A DNA stretch of 64,000 nt from Chloroflexi bacterium TSY (lineage in GTDB: Bacteria > Chloroflexota > Anaerolineae > Caldilineales > Caldilineaceae). The notes below the pieces were generated by a model. It had not been told where the DNA came from, made no database searches, and saw only the letters and a program-made list of their open reading frames with translations. The translations under genes and the position numbers were made by a program. Positions 18,367-29,500 of this stretch are shown here, one piece after another. Numbering within the stretch: position 1 is the first letter of the stretch; each line of letters begins with the position of its first letter. The stretch lies in NCBI GenBank assembly GCA_019217005.1, contig JAHBNG010000003.1:124001-188000 (forward strand). The letters are read 5' to 3'.

Positions 18367-19632
18367 GGCCAATCCAAAAAATAAAATATACGCGAGAAGG
18401 TGTTAAACTAGCTCTCCAAAAGGAGCAAAAATGACAATCTCGCCAGAAATGGTTGAAGTCTTGAAAGAGACGAAGGCCATGTTAAGTGGATACGAAAGAA
18501 GGCACTTCATGGCCCAAACGGTCAAAACGATATGCGAAGGGAGTCCGACGAAAGCAGAACGAGAGTTGGGCTGGAATCGGGCGACGATAGCCAAAGCCCT
18601 GGAAGAACTAGAAGGCGGCTTCTGTTATGTCGACCAAAGCCACCGACGTGGTCGCAAAAGCCGAAGACCATATCCCCACTTTACTGGCCGATATGGTTGA
18701 AATCGCCGATCAATTCAGCCAGACCGATCCCACCTTTCGACCCCCCCAATTGTACACTCGACTAACCGCCGCCGAAATGCGTACCCAGCTCATCGAGCAG
18801 AAAGGATACACAGATGAGGAATTGCCTGGCGAAGAGGCCATCCGCTTGAAGCTCAATGAGTTAGGCTATGGCTCAAACCGGGTCAAAAAAAGTCAACCAG
18901 TGAAAAAGATCCCAGAGACCGATGCGATCTTTGATAGAATTCATCAGATCAATCAAGAAGCGGATGCAGACGAGACGGTTCTGCGCCTCTTGGGATGCCA
19001 AAGCGACGATTTTACTTGACCGTTTCTCGAGAGAAGGGATAAGTCGAGTGGTTGTCAAAGCGCTCGATCATGACTTTCAAGATAAGAAGACCGAGAAAGT
19101 CACTCCTTTTGGCATTTACCTCCCTTCAACCAAGGAACTCTTTCTTTACTTGACTCAGTCGAAAGTGACGAGTGACTGTATTGTCGACTGCCTGATTGAT
19201 TTTGGGAAAGCGTACGTGAACACTTTCCTCACGTCAAGACCCTCGTGATCAATCAGGACAATGGTCCCGAAAATCATACCCGTCGGACTCAGTTTATGTA
19301 TCGTCTCTATTCAGCTCGCCTGCTACCCTCCTTATCACAGTAAATACAACCCCATCGAACGGGTTTGGGGCCATCTTGAAAACACTGGAACGGTTCTCTT
19401 CTCGATTCTCTTGAGACCGTTCTCAATTTTGCCCGTTCTTTTCGCTTTAACCAACTACAACCCTTCGTTCACCTGAATTCCACTCTTTATGAGACCGGCG
19501 TTAAACTCACTCAGAAAGAGATGGACCGTTTGGAACAACGCTTCCAACGTTTACCTGGTTTAGAAAAATGGTTTGTCCTTATTCCCCCTCTCCATTCTCT
19601 CGTTCGCGTATAATTATTTTTTTGGTTTAGCC
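18367..19632 (+). mobile_element. ISAzo13-type insertion sequence, copy 1
   Basis: A 1266-bp element with imperfect terminal repeats of about 29 bp (GGCCAATCC... against GGCTAAACC..., both leading into TATACGCGA) and a 3-bp duplication TAA. It carries one transposase gene, broken by several indels. A near-identical 1301-bp copy lies at 54290-55590. Confidence 0.92.
18431..19619 (+). pseudogene. ISAzo13-family transposase, broken
   Basis: The frame begins MTISPEMVEVLKETKAMLSG after an AAAAGGAG site. Conserved stretches show the family: SPTKAERELGWNRATI, KVTPFGIYLPS, VINQDNGPEN (DDE Asp), YPPYHSKYNPIERVWG (DDE Glu). The gene is broken by shortened homopolymers (A4 for A6 near 18656, T4 for T5 near 19202, A4 for A5 near 19380), a lost CT near 18990, and a roughly 28-base deletion near 19300, each judged against the copy at 54354. 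Not functional as read. Confidence 0.85.
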
Positions 19633-20023
19633 TAAAAGGAGAGAGTACTTCGATTGACGTAACTAATTTTCTGGTGTCTGAGTGATAAATATGTACAGCA
19701 CGTAGTTTAGTATGTTCTGAAATCAGCGCTGTTCGTTCTAATGACGCATCTGGAATCGCGACCGCAATCGTTTGTTCACCAGCAGGAGGGGCAATAGTGA
19801 GTACACCAACATCGGGGACAATGTCATTTGTACGAATGCCTAACTCCTCCAGAGCTGTATAGACTTCGATATCCGCATAATATTTGTCAGTCAGAATATT
19901 ATTTAGATAAGTCATAATCTCATCTGGTAATAGATGATGAAAACTACGCCAGTTTTCTGGATGTTCTAGATATGGATCCATACCAGGAAATGGTGATTTC
20001 ATAAATACCTCCAAATATACCAA

Positions 20024-20316
20024 TTGCGGTTATGCACTTCTTGTATGAAAGTCCTTTTCGCGCTGATAAACTTATTTGACTCAACAAGAGCCCAGAGGTT
20101 GACAGAAACAAGCTCGCTCGTAGGTCACTTCTCCCGAGTGATATAGTTCCACCGATGCAGCTAAGTCACTCCAGAGAAGTGACCTACGGTTGTCAACCCC
20201 TGAGATCCGAAAGAACTCATTTTGTTCACGCCGCTTCCAGAATCTAAAGGCATGATTGACCATGATGCTTTCATGTATTAAAGCGCAACCATCAAAAAAA
20301 TGCAAGGAAGAACAAT
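20024..20316. other. Intergenic region upstream of GH29 gene
   Basis: Divergent gap between the DUF4058 and GH29 genes. Apart from the dispersed hairpin repeat at 20119-20188 nothing gene-like is seen. Confidence 0.5.
20119..20188. repeat. Dispersed hairpin repeat, CGTAGGTC ends (copy 2)
   Basis: CGTAGGTCACTTCTC (20119-20133) is perfectly complementary to 20174-20188. The right end is identical to that of the repeat at 1119-1219. Confidence 0.75.
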
Positions 20317-21720
20317 ATGTCACCGACTCAGAGATTCCAACCCACAATCGCCTCGCTCCTGGACTATCAATGTCCTGAATGGTTTCGCGATGCCAAGTTC
20401 GGTATTTACCTGCATTGGGGCGTCTACTCCGTACCGGAACGGGGTGAATGGTATCCACGGCAGATGTATATGGAGGGACATCCAGCCTACTTGCATCATG
20501 TGGCCCATTATGGTCATCCATCGACGTTTGGCTTCAAGGATCTGGTGCCTCTCTGGAAAGCAGAAAATTGGGATCCGGATGGGTTGATGACGCTATTTAA
20601 ACAAGCCGGTGCGCGCTATTTCACCCCCTGCGCCATTCATCATGACAACTTCGACCTCTGGAATTCGCAGCACAATCGCTGGAACAGTGTCAACATGGGA
20701 CCCCAAAAAGATATTACCGGCATCTGGCGTGAAGCAGCCTTACGTCACGGGCTGCGCTTTGGCGCAACGACCCATCTAGAGCGCACGTGGAGCTGGTTCT
20801 CGACCAACAAAGGCGCAGATCAGTCGGGACCGATGCAGGGCGTTCCCTACGATGGCAATGACCCTGAATACCAGGATTTTTACTTGGAACCCCATCCCGA
20901 CACCGATCTGCGCCACCCGCGCAATGCACCCGAACGGTGGCGCCGCCATTGGGCCGACCGCATGAAGGATCTGATCGACAATTATCACCCTGACTTTCTC
21001 TACTTCGATGGCCGCATTCCGTTTCAAGGCGACGACAATGGTCAGACTGGTATGGAGGTCATAGCGCATCTCTACAATCGGAGCACGGAGCGCCACGATG
21101 GACGACAGGAGGCGGTCATGTGCATCAAGGATTTGAGCGATCACGGAATTTACATTGACGGTGTGACCACGCTCGATTTAGAACGTACCCGCTTGGATGA
21201 AATCCGTCAATTGCCTTGGCAAACCGATACGTCGATCGGTCCGTGGGGATATCATGCGGGGGCACACTATCGTTCCGCAGATCTGATTATTCATGAACTT
21301 GTTGATATTGTGAGCAAAAATGGAAATCTACTCCTCAACGTGCCGCCCAAAGCTGATGGAACGCTGGATGAAGAAACACATGAGATTCTCGCCGATATTG
21401 GACAGTGGCTGGCGATCAATGGCGAAGCAATCTATGGCACCCGACCTTGGACCACAAATGGACGAGACAACTTACGCTTTACGCGCAAACCTGATGCCAT
21501 TTATGTCATCCTGCTTGATTGGCCAGAAACGAACCCGGTTCTCACCATCCCTGAACTGGGATTCCATAGTGGGATTAGTCGTATTTCAGAGGTTACATTG
21601 CTTGGGCACGATGCTGAAATCCGCTGGGGACAGGACGCCGAGGAGATGGGGCATTTGCGGGTTGTGTTGCCAGAGACAAAGCCGTGTGAACATGCTTGGG
21701 TCTTGCGAATCAGATTTTAA
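20317..21720 (+). CDS. Alpha-L-fucosidase, glycoside hydrolase family 29
   Basis: A 467-residue retaining fucosidase. The N-terminus has the family hallmark WFRDAKFGIYLHWGVYSVPE (about 27-46), with the conserved His and Trp of the fucose pocket, followed by GARYFTPCAIHHDNFDLW with the His-His pair. The nucleophile Asp is in PDFLYFDGRIPF (about residue 230). GNLLLNVPPKADG near residue 340 is the usual end of the barrel, and a beta-sandwich completes the protein. No signal peptide is visible, so it probably acts inside the cell on imported fucosides. No transporter gene is adjacent. Confidence 0.92.
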   Translation: MSPTQRFQPTIASLLDYQCPEWFRDAKFGIYLHWGVYSVPERGEWYPRQMYMEGHPAYLHHVAHYGHPSTFGFKDLVPLWKAENWDPDGLMTLFKQAGARYFTPCAIHHDNFDLWNSQHNRWNSVNMGPQKDITGIWREAALRHGLRFGATTHLERTWSWFSTNKGADQSGPMQGVPYDGNDPEYQDFYLEPHPDTDLRHPRNAPERWRRHWADRMKDLIDNYHPDFLYFDGRIPFQGDDNGQTGMEVIAHLYNRSTERHDGRQEAVMCIKDLSDHGIYIDGVTTLDLERTRLDEIRQLPWQTDTSIGPWGYHAGAHYRSADLIIHELVDIVSKNGNLLLNVPPKADGTLDEETHEILADIGQWLAINGEAIYGTRPWTTNGRDNLRFTRKPDAIYVILLDWPETNPVLTIPELGFHSGISRISEVTLLGHDAEIRWGQDAEEMGHLRVVLPETKPCEHAWVLRIRF

Positions 21721-21789
21721 ACCGCTGGCAATCTATGCTCAGTTCAAGATGAGATCTGGAGTTTTAGAGGGACTAGGGATTAATAATGT

Positions 21790-21843
21790 GGGACACGGAT
21801 GAACACAGATTTCACGGATTTATTCTGAGATGATCCGTGTCCC
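21790..21843. repeat. Hairpin repeat with GGGACACGGAT arms
   Basis: GGGACACGGAT at 21790-21800 pairs perfectly with 21833-21843, with internal ACAGATT/ACGGATT sub-repeats. A related hairpin, with longer and slightly mismatched arms, lies at 55618-55674. It falls between the convergent GH29 and PPC-protease genes and could also end transcription. Confidence 0.6.
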
Positions 21844-21865
21844 AAGTTCAATCCCCATACCCGAT

Positions 21866-24800
21866 TCAAGGTTGACCAGCTGCAACGAAAGGCAGGAATG
21901 TTTCATAGACACTCTGAATGGACTGGCAGGGGTCTTGCTGGGTGATGTTTGTTTGTGTTGTGTTCCAAATCGCGACATTTCCAGCCGTATCCACGACTTG
22001 CACCAGATATGAATCGGCACTGATTGGGATCTCTCCTTGCCAATTCCCTCCAGTTTGTTTTGCTAACGTTGTCTGTTGCCATGTGTTGATATCTGTGGTG
22101 TAGGCAACCAAAACCGTGTGAAGACCACCGTTGTCACTAGCCTGTACGAACAACTCACGGTTGGCTCCATTTGGAACCACCTCAACATTGTGGATCGTGG
22201 GCGACGTCCAATCCTGACTGTTTGACCGATAAAGCCTGAGAGTAACATCTCTGTAGAGCCGCTCGACTTCGGTGTCGTCGGAGCGTGCAACCAACTGCCC
22301 TAAATCGACAACCAATTTCTGGGCCGTTCCTTGATCCCAAACACCACACAAATTCTGGACGCTGAAGAAGACATCTTGTGTGTCTTCAGTTGCTGGTTCT
22401 GTGGAAGGTGGCGTTGCATTGGTATTGAGTGGCAGGGCAACGATCGGATCAAAATCAGTTAGTTCGGTAAAAGCCGCAGCGACCAACGTCACGCCATGAA
22501 TTGGTCCACTGATCGCATACGTAGTTGTGATAAAACGGGGCTGTAGCGGTCGACCGGCTGCGGCATCTGCATGACCGGCAAAGGTGTAATATGAACCCCA
22601 GTCGGTCTTCTCTTCGGTCAGTGCATCAGCGGCAAATTGAAAACGACGCTCTTCTGTTCTCAGCCCATTCTCTTGGCCTCGATCCAAATCTGTGAATGAC
22701 AGATTACTTTCGACTAGTTTGCTCTCAGCTTGAACATAGTTCGTGCTGATGATCCCCCTTTGTGATGCTGCCTCCACCGTATCAAAGGGTAGCTGAACTT
22801 GCACCATGGGAAGCCCATATAGAGAAAACTCGCTCAGGATTTTCTCATCAAAATGGTCAAAGTTGCGCTCACTCAAGTAGTAGTTGCGTTTGGCGTGCAT
22901 CAGGGCGTCCCCAATCGTGCTACCCTTCCCGGCAATCAATTCCTCGGTCAACAGCTCGAGCAACACTTCGGACAACCCCAATCCGTCAACATAGCCATAT
23001 CCCCAGCCCGTGTTTCCCAAAAGCGTGGCGCCCTTGCCAGCCAGCACTTGTGGCCAATCCAACTCGTGCGGACTGTCTGATGGGACATTGAGTCCAGCCT
23101 GGCACCCCAATGTGTAAAAGATTAATCCGGCCAGTGATTTCTCTGCGGTGGCAATCTCGTCAGCGGTTAGCTCACTATCTCTTGTGATGAAGAAGCTGTG
23201 GTGACTGGCGTGGGTATTGACGGTCGCGATACCAGATGAGGCATTGAGCAGCAATGGACGTAGCCAATCACTGGTCCACTCGTCATCCGTCCGGCAGGTA
23301 AGCGTGGCGCTGGACGCTTCATAAAGTGCACAGACTTGCTCGGTTGTATCGGCGATAAAATCGTTTCCTGCACCCAACATCTGCATTGGTTGGCTGAAAC
23401 CCTCAGCGGACAGGAAAGCGTCGAGTACAGCGCTCATTTCTTGAGGTGTTTCAACCAAGCGACCGACGGCACGATTGGGAATATAGAGCCGACGCCCCTG
23501 AAGGAGAATGCCATCGTCGCTGCCGTAGAAATCGTTGGTTAGCGTCAGATTATTGCGCAGTGCGGCAACGGTGGGATGTGTATCATCCCAAGTACCAGTG
23601 ATGGAGTTTAAATAAGCATTCTCATCGACCCAGCCCAAAGAATTGCCCTGAATCGAGAGCCGATAAAAGGGGATGATCTCGTCACTGCCAACAATGACCA
23701 AATTGCGAATGGTTGGATGTTCGACTAGTTGCGTCTGAATGAGCGCTTTGATGGCGATCGCTACGTCATTGGCGCGACCAGGATTGGCTCGATCCGCTTC
23801 CCAGGCGGCATAGGCATTCTGGATGGTAGAATCATCACCAAGATCTACCGTAAGACCAGCAACGGTCTCATGTTTTGCAAGGTCATCGAGTTTGGATTGC
23901 AAAGCTTGGACAGACGTTTCTCCATAGAGAGTGACTAGGCGCTGCCGATGGGTTAGGATTAGGCTACCATACGATGTTGGACCTGTCGTGTCTTGCTCCA
24001 CAGTTGCGCTGAGCTGATAGGGCTGGTTGCTGTGGGCACCCGCAAAGCCGCGAACCTGAATGTAGTAGGTGCCAGCTTGAGGACCGATGTTGTAGTTGAG
24101 CAGCTCTTGACTGGCGAGGCGTGTTTCACCAACATGAACGGCACGACCAGTGTCACTGACGCAACTATCGTAAAGTGCCAGTTCGTAGTCCTGGTCAGGA
24201 TGAGTCAGCTCTATGTATAGATTGCTGTAAGGTCGAGGTATGTCTATTCGGTAAAAGTCGACATCGTCTGGATGACTTAGATAGGAGCTGCTGGTCATGT
24301 TCAGCGCAAGGCTAGTCGCAGTCTCACAGAGATTATCTGGCTCATGCTGATCGGGAAATAGGTCGACCTGAAGCGTATAGGGTACTACGCTGAAGGCACC
24401 ATCGTGTCCTTTGACTTCAATGTAATAGGTACCTACCTTGTCTGCTATATTGTAACCTAAGACTTCCTCCCCAACGTGAACCGCCCGCCCGACATGGACT
24501 GCCCGCCCGGTGGAATCGATACATTGATCATACAAGCGCAGATCGTAGTCTTGATCGGGGTGGGTCAGGCGGGCAAGGATGGTGGTGTTAGATTGGGCGA
24601 GGTCAATTTTGTAGAAGTCAACATCCATGCTGGACTCTAGCGTGTTGGTCAAGGGTATGCCAACATCAAGAGAAATTGCCTCTGAACATGGGGGCAGTCC
24701 ATCAGTATGACAGGGTGGTGTTAGGCACGAGACGGACAGACCGTAGCCGCCTCCAATTTCATCGCCTTCATGCTCAGACGCCATGATCGTATAGAATCCG

Positions 24801-26576
24801 GATTGTTCAGGTAATTGGCAGATTATTTCTGCACGTTCATTGTCAAACGTCCCATTCGCTGTTGAATCTTCACAATGTTTGTTTCCTTGAGGATCAAATA
24901 TGCGAACAAATGGGTCCGGACCATCTACACTGAAGCTCATGCTTGCCAGAATTGTCTTGCCTGCATCTGCTTCAAATGTATAGACATCTGTATCTGCATC
25001 TTGGGTGAGATTCCCCGATACGGGCTGCTCAAATGATCGTTAAACGTTGAAGAGCCAGCGCGTATGCACCGGTCTCATCTCCCTCGTTTTCCGTTGCGAT
25101 CATTGTGTAAGCACCATGCTCTGGGAGCAGGCAGGATTCAATCTCCGCCGATTTGCTATCGAACGTTCCATTGCTAAATGCTGCATCACATAGTTTGTCT
25201 CCTTTTGGATCGAAGAGACGTATATGAGGATCTGGGCTACTGGCATCAAAGCTCATCTGCACCGAGACGGCATCGTTCATATTGGCCAAAAAAGTGTGTC
25301 CGCTCGACGCCGCGACCCCAAGTGTCTGTGAGACAGTCTGACTGAAGGTGAGCGTCTGCTCGAGATTGTTCAATCGTTGAAGAGAGATTGTATACCCACC
25401 AATCTCATCTCCTTCGCTTTCTGCTGCAATAATGGTATATGTTCCATCGTTTGGTAGGGTACAGCTTTCAATTTCAGCGGCTAATTTGTCGAAAGTTCCG
25501 TTGATTACTTGCCCTTCACAAAGTTGTGTACTTTGACTGTCGAAGAGACGGACATATGGATCGGGTCCATCCTCATGGAATCCTAAGCGTATCAACACTC
25601 TGTCTTTGGCTTTGGCATCAAAAGAAAATGACTTGGATTGTCCCGCTGTTTCGATGGTGCATGACAAATTTTCGCCAAATTCGATGCTTGGCGGGCATGG
25701 TGGTGGATCATCGTCCTTACACTCAGCAGGCAGGTCCAAATAGGAGACACTCCCTGAATAAGGTCCAGTTGTGTCACCATAGCCAGCGATAATCATCGTA
25801 TAGGTGCCGTCTTGTTGGAGCACTTGATTTCGAATTTCAACATCCGCATTGCAACAAGTATGTTGGGCAGAGCGCAATTGTGTCAGATCTGGATTTAGCA
25901 CCGTAATACGCATCCCTAAGCTACCAGCATTGGTCAAATTATCAGCAAAAACAGTCAGCTGATCATTACAGAGACCATTAATTGTGTAGGCATCTTCGTC
26001 TCCCACATAGTCGATGGTACCTGACAACTGTTGTCCCGGGGTAGTATGAGTTGTGTCGGCTCTCAAATTCGAAAACCCAAAGGCATAAGAACCTGTCGCA
26101 TCCAGGTATCCTGCAATATTGACAACGTAAATTCCGGTTTCTGGTAATACTTGATCTCGAATTTCAACATCGGCATTGCAGCAAGTATGCCGAGCGCTCC
26201 GGAACTCTGACCCGTCTGGTTTCAAGATGGCAATCCGCATCCCTAATGTGCCCGAGATCATTTGATTGGCGGCATATACCGACACAATATCATTGACTTG
26301 ACCATCAAACTGAAAACAATCTTGCCCACCAGGTAGGGAGATGGTGCCGCTGATCGAAAATCCATCGCTGATTTCAGGGCAGGCTTGCTTGACATGTACA
26401 TTTGTAGCAGTGGCTTGATCGAGCACCGAATTTGTGGATATTTGTGCGGCTATCTCGTTGGATTTGGCACTCACGAACAAGAGCAAAACCGAAAAGAGGA
26501 TACAGGGAGGCAATAAGAAGGCAATCCGCACTGGTTTGGGTTGAGGGCGGCATGGATCCATGCATCGTATCTTCAT
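21866..26576 (-). pseudogene. Secreted PPC-repeat protein with gingipain-like protease domain (one frameshift)
   Basis: Two abutting frames, 26576-25029 and about 25039-21866, are one gene: dropping one T in the ATTTGAG stretch at 25031-25033 gives 4710 bases (1569 residues), and the join LQRLTII-EQPVSG matches the earlier repeat linker LQRLNNLEQTL. The protein has a signal peptide (LPPCILFSVLLLFVSA), then about seven pre-peptidase C-terminal (PPC) type beta domains with motifs such as EGDExGxY and HPDQDYxLxLYD. A C25/clan CD peptidase-like domain follows (VIVGSDEIIPFYR, NTHASHH around 23200, FYTLGCQAGL at about 23100, giving the His and Cys), and the end is FLPFVAAGQP. The start ATG at 26576 has GGAG upstream and lies 2 bases after the stop of the TPR gene. 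It is probably a surface or secreted cysteine protease; the substrate is unknown. Confidence 0.8.
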
Positions 26577-26578
26577 CT

Positions 26579-29500
26579 TTATCTCCAATGGTTTTTGCCA
26601 AGTCCCATTTCTTGCCAGAGGCGTTCGACCTGCTGCTGATACTGACTTGCTTCCTCCTTCCTTGACAAGACATCCATCAGGTCAGAGAGAGAGGAGAGCG
26701 TTCGTGCCATTTCGTATCGCGCATCTAGTTCACACAGGATATTGAGGCTGGCAAGTAATTCTGTTTCGGCTTGTTCATATGCTTTTTGGCGTTGTGCGAT
26801 CCGGCCCAAGGTACGCAATGCGACTGCTTGTTCGCTGCGTTCGTCTGCTTCCTGGGCCAAGGCGAGAGATTGCTGTGCGTAGCTGTGGGCTTGCGCCAAG
26901 TCACCCAACGCCATGAATGATTCGGCTAGTCCGCAGAGGTTTTCTGAATTTGGGTCGAGAGCCACGCTCTGCTGAAAATACTCTCGGGCTTGTGCATACT
27001 GATGCCGTTTGAGTTCGAGCAGGCCCCAGTTATTGTAAGCCAAGGCCACCAGCTTCTCATTCCCGCTCTGGGTAAAGGACTCCAAAGCTTGCTCAATACA
27101 GCGTTCGGCATCGTCTAGTTGCCTCCGTACCAGATGGATGCTGCCTAGATTTAGAAGTGCGTGTCCCATTTGGTCCGTTGCTTCCAACTCTCGCCAAAAT
27201 CCAGGTTGCTGGTCGTGGCTTCCGCCAGGTCAAACTCACCGCGGTGAAAATGGAGCGTCCCCAAATTATCCGTTACTTGAGCGAGATGATACTGATCCCC
27301 CAACTGGGTCCAAATATCAGCACTGCGCTGAAACCAAAGGACGGCCTCTTCTAAACGCCCCGTGGCCATATAGACTGCTCCCAACACGTTGGCCGCCGTG
27401 GCGAGGACGCGGCCAGGCACCTCCACATCCAGATAGTTGAGTGCTTGTTGGCAACTTTCCTCAGCCAGTCGCATCTGATCCTGCAGATAGTAAAGAGAGC
27501 CAGTATGAGTATGGATCAAGGCCGCGGTCTCATATGCCTCAGCGTCTGTGGCTGTCTTCAACAGCTCAAGCGCTCGCTGCATATGTCTGTGCCCTTGCTC
27601 AAATTGACTCAAGCGACCACAAAGACGGCCGAGCCGCCTCTTTAGATCCGCGATCCTGAGATTTTGTGTATCGGTCAATGGTTGTTGCAGGATGGTCGAT
27701 ACAGCTGTCTCATACTCATGTATTGCTTGCTCGAAATTGCCTAGAATATTATGCGCTTTCCCCAATCCTTCATGGCAGGCGGCAATTTGCTCTGGTGATA
27801 CCTCTGTGAGAGGCTTAAGCGTCTGAAGGGCACGGTCATAATGAATCACGGCTTGGCGCGCTGCATAATGGCGATTGGCTTGGGCACCCGCACGCGCCAA
27901 ATGCTCTGCCGCTTGCAACAGATGGTCTGGAGCGGCTCCTTCTAACACTTTCTGTGGTCCACCTAGTGCCCCAGGCGTTACGACACTTTGATAGAAATGG
28001 TGAGCCAGCAGATCCTGGAGCTCTCCTTCTCGTCCGGCAGCGCCCCATTCAGTCAGGCTCTGTGTCATTTTCGATTTCTGACCAGCAGAAGATGTATGAG
28101 CTTTTGTGGGAGAATGGAAGAGTTGAAGCATTGCCTGTCCCACTCGACGATGATAGCGTCTACGCTGTTCGCTTTGTAAATCACTATAGATTTCCGAGCG
28201 GAGCAGCGAATGGGTAAAATGGTAGAGATCGTCACCCCAACGATGTTCAATAAAGGCACGTTCTTCCAGTTGGTAGAGTCCTTTATCAAGATGTGATTCT
28301 AGATCGAGACCGGCGACAACCGCTTGCAGAAGGGATAGCGCTAGCTGATCTCCAATGACAGACATAAGCGGCAAGATAGCTTGGGCTGCAGCGGGCAGAG
28401 ATTCGGCACGCGTCTTGACGACTCGGCGCACTGTGCCCGGAATATCGTCCGGATGAAGCGAACGAGTTAAACGCCACTTGCTCTGTTCATATAGATCCCC
28501 AGAAGGGTTTTGTACCACGTCTTTCGGAACCGTGACGGGACAAAACCTTTCTGGGTGAGTGTAGACCAATAGATTAGACTCCAACAGCGATGTGATGAGT
28601 TCGCACAAGAGAAATGGATTGCCATTGGCAGAAGGGAGGAGAACTTGCGCGATTTCTTCCTCTATTTCATCTGACTCAGATTCATGGTTCTGTAGCAAGG
28701 AGATCAATAACTGACGGCTTTCTTGTTCATCCAAGGATGCTAAACGGATTTGTTGAGCGTTGCGGCGCTGCTGCCAGGGGGACTGGTTTCCTGAGGTAGT
28801 TGCTCGCCAAAGACAGATCACGAGTATCGCCGCCTGCTCGGTACCGGTCCAGAGTTGATTCAAAATGTCAAGGCTTTCGTCATCGGCCCAATGGAGATCT
28901 TCAAGCGCAATCACCAAAGGTGCTTGGGTTGTAAGATGTGCCAATAGCCGTCCCAGGAGAGTGATCAGGCGGCGTTGACGTATGTGTGGCCCCATTTGCT
29001 CCAACATCACTTCTGTTGTCTGTTCTAGAGAGGTAGAGCCAAAGATAACTTCCATCAGAATGGCTTGATTTTCCATCAACTCTTGTTGGCTTCTGTTGAC
29101 TCCTAGAATTTGCTGAGCCACTCCATGTAGCGTTTGTGGAGTCAAGGCTTCATACTCTCTTCGATCAACCTTCAGAATATTCATTTCGAAAATCGTGCGC
29201 AGCAATTCACCGATCAGCCAATAAGGACCAGGCGCATAAGCCGATGGGCAGGCGATAGATATCCACCTAATCGATTCATGATTGGTTGATTCAGCGATGA
29301 TCTTCTGTCGCGATTCGTAAAGAAGACGAGATTTACCGACACCTGCCTCGCCAATAATGTCGACGATCTGCCCACGACCACGCTGACTCTGTTGCCAGGC
29401 CCTCTGAAGGATTTCTTGTTCAAACTTGCGTCCAACGAATTCGACGCTTCGCTCATTCATCGACCAATTTGGCGAGGTACGTTCTCTGAGCTCTAGAATT

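Larger units (their letters stand above)
17960..20002 (-). pseudogene. DUF4058 family gene split by an ISAzo13-type element
   Basis: The 5' part (20002-19633) begins MKSPFPGMDPYLEHPENW, the signature opening of DUF4058, and runs to VTSIEVLSPF. The 3' part (18363-17960) carries the rest: VHLIEIDLLRGGQRPG, DYILLVNRAGR, and LPVPLLAPDPDVALEMQVVFD. Removing the element at 18367-19632 and one TAA duplication gives one frame of 774 bases (257 residues) with no other correction, the normal size for the family. DUF4058 proteins are common in Chloroflexota and cyanobacteria and have no firm function. The 5' start is set at 20002 because the family begins with MxSPFPGMDP. Confidence 0.9.

Noticed and set aside
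24480..24515. Short tandem duplication GRAVHV-GRAVHV in a PPC domain as a functional repeat
   Set aside because: It is a single local duplication of a few codons in a loop, absent from the sister domain, and most likely slippage.
25029..25042. Programmed +1 frameshift (RF2-like) in the PPC-protease gene
   Set aside because: The ATT TGA context has no stimulatory Shine-Dalgarno, and similar one-base indels occur in unrelated genes nearby, so mutation or sequencing error is simpler.
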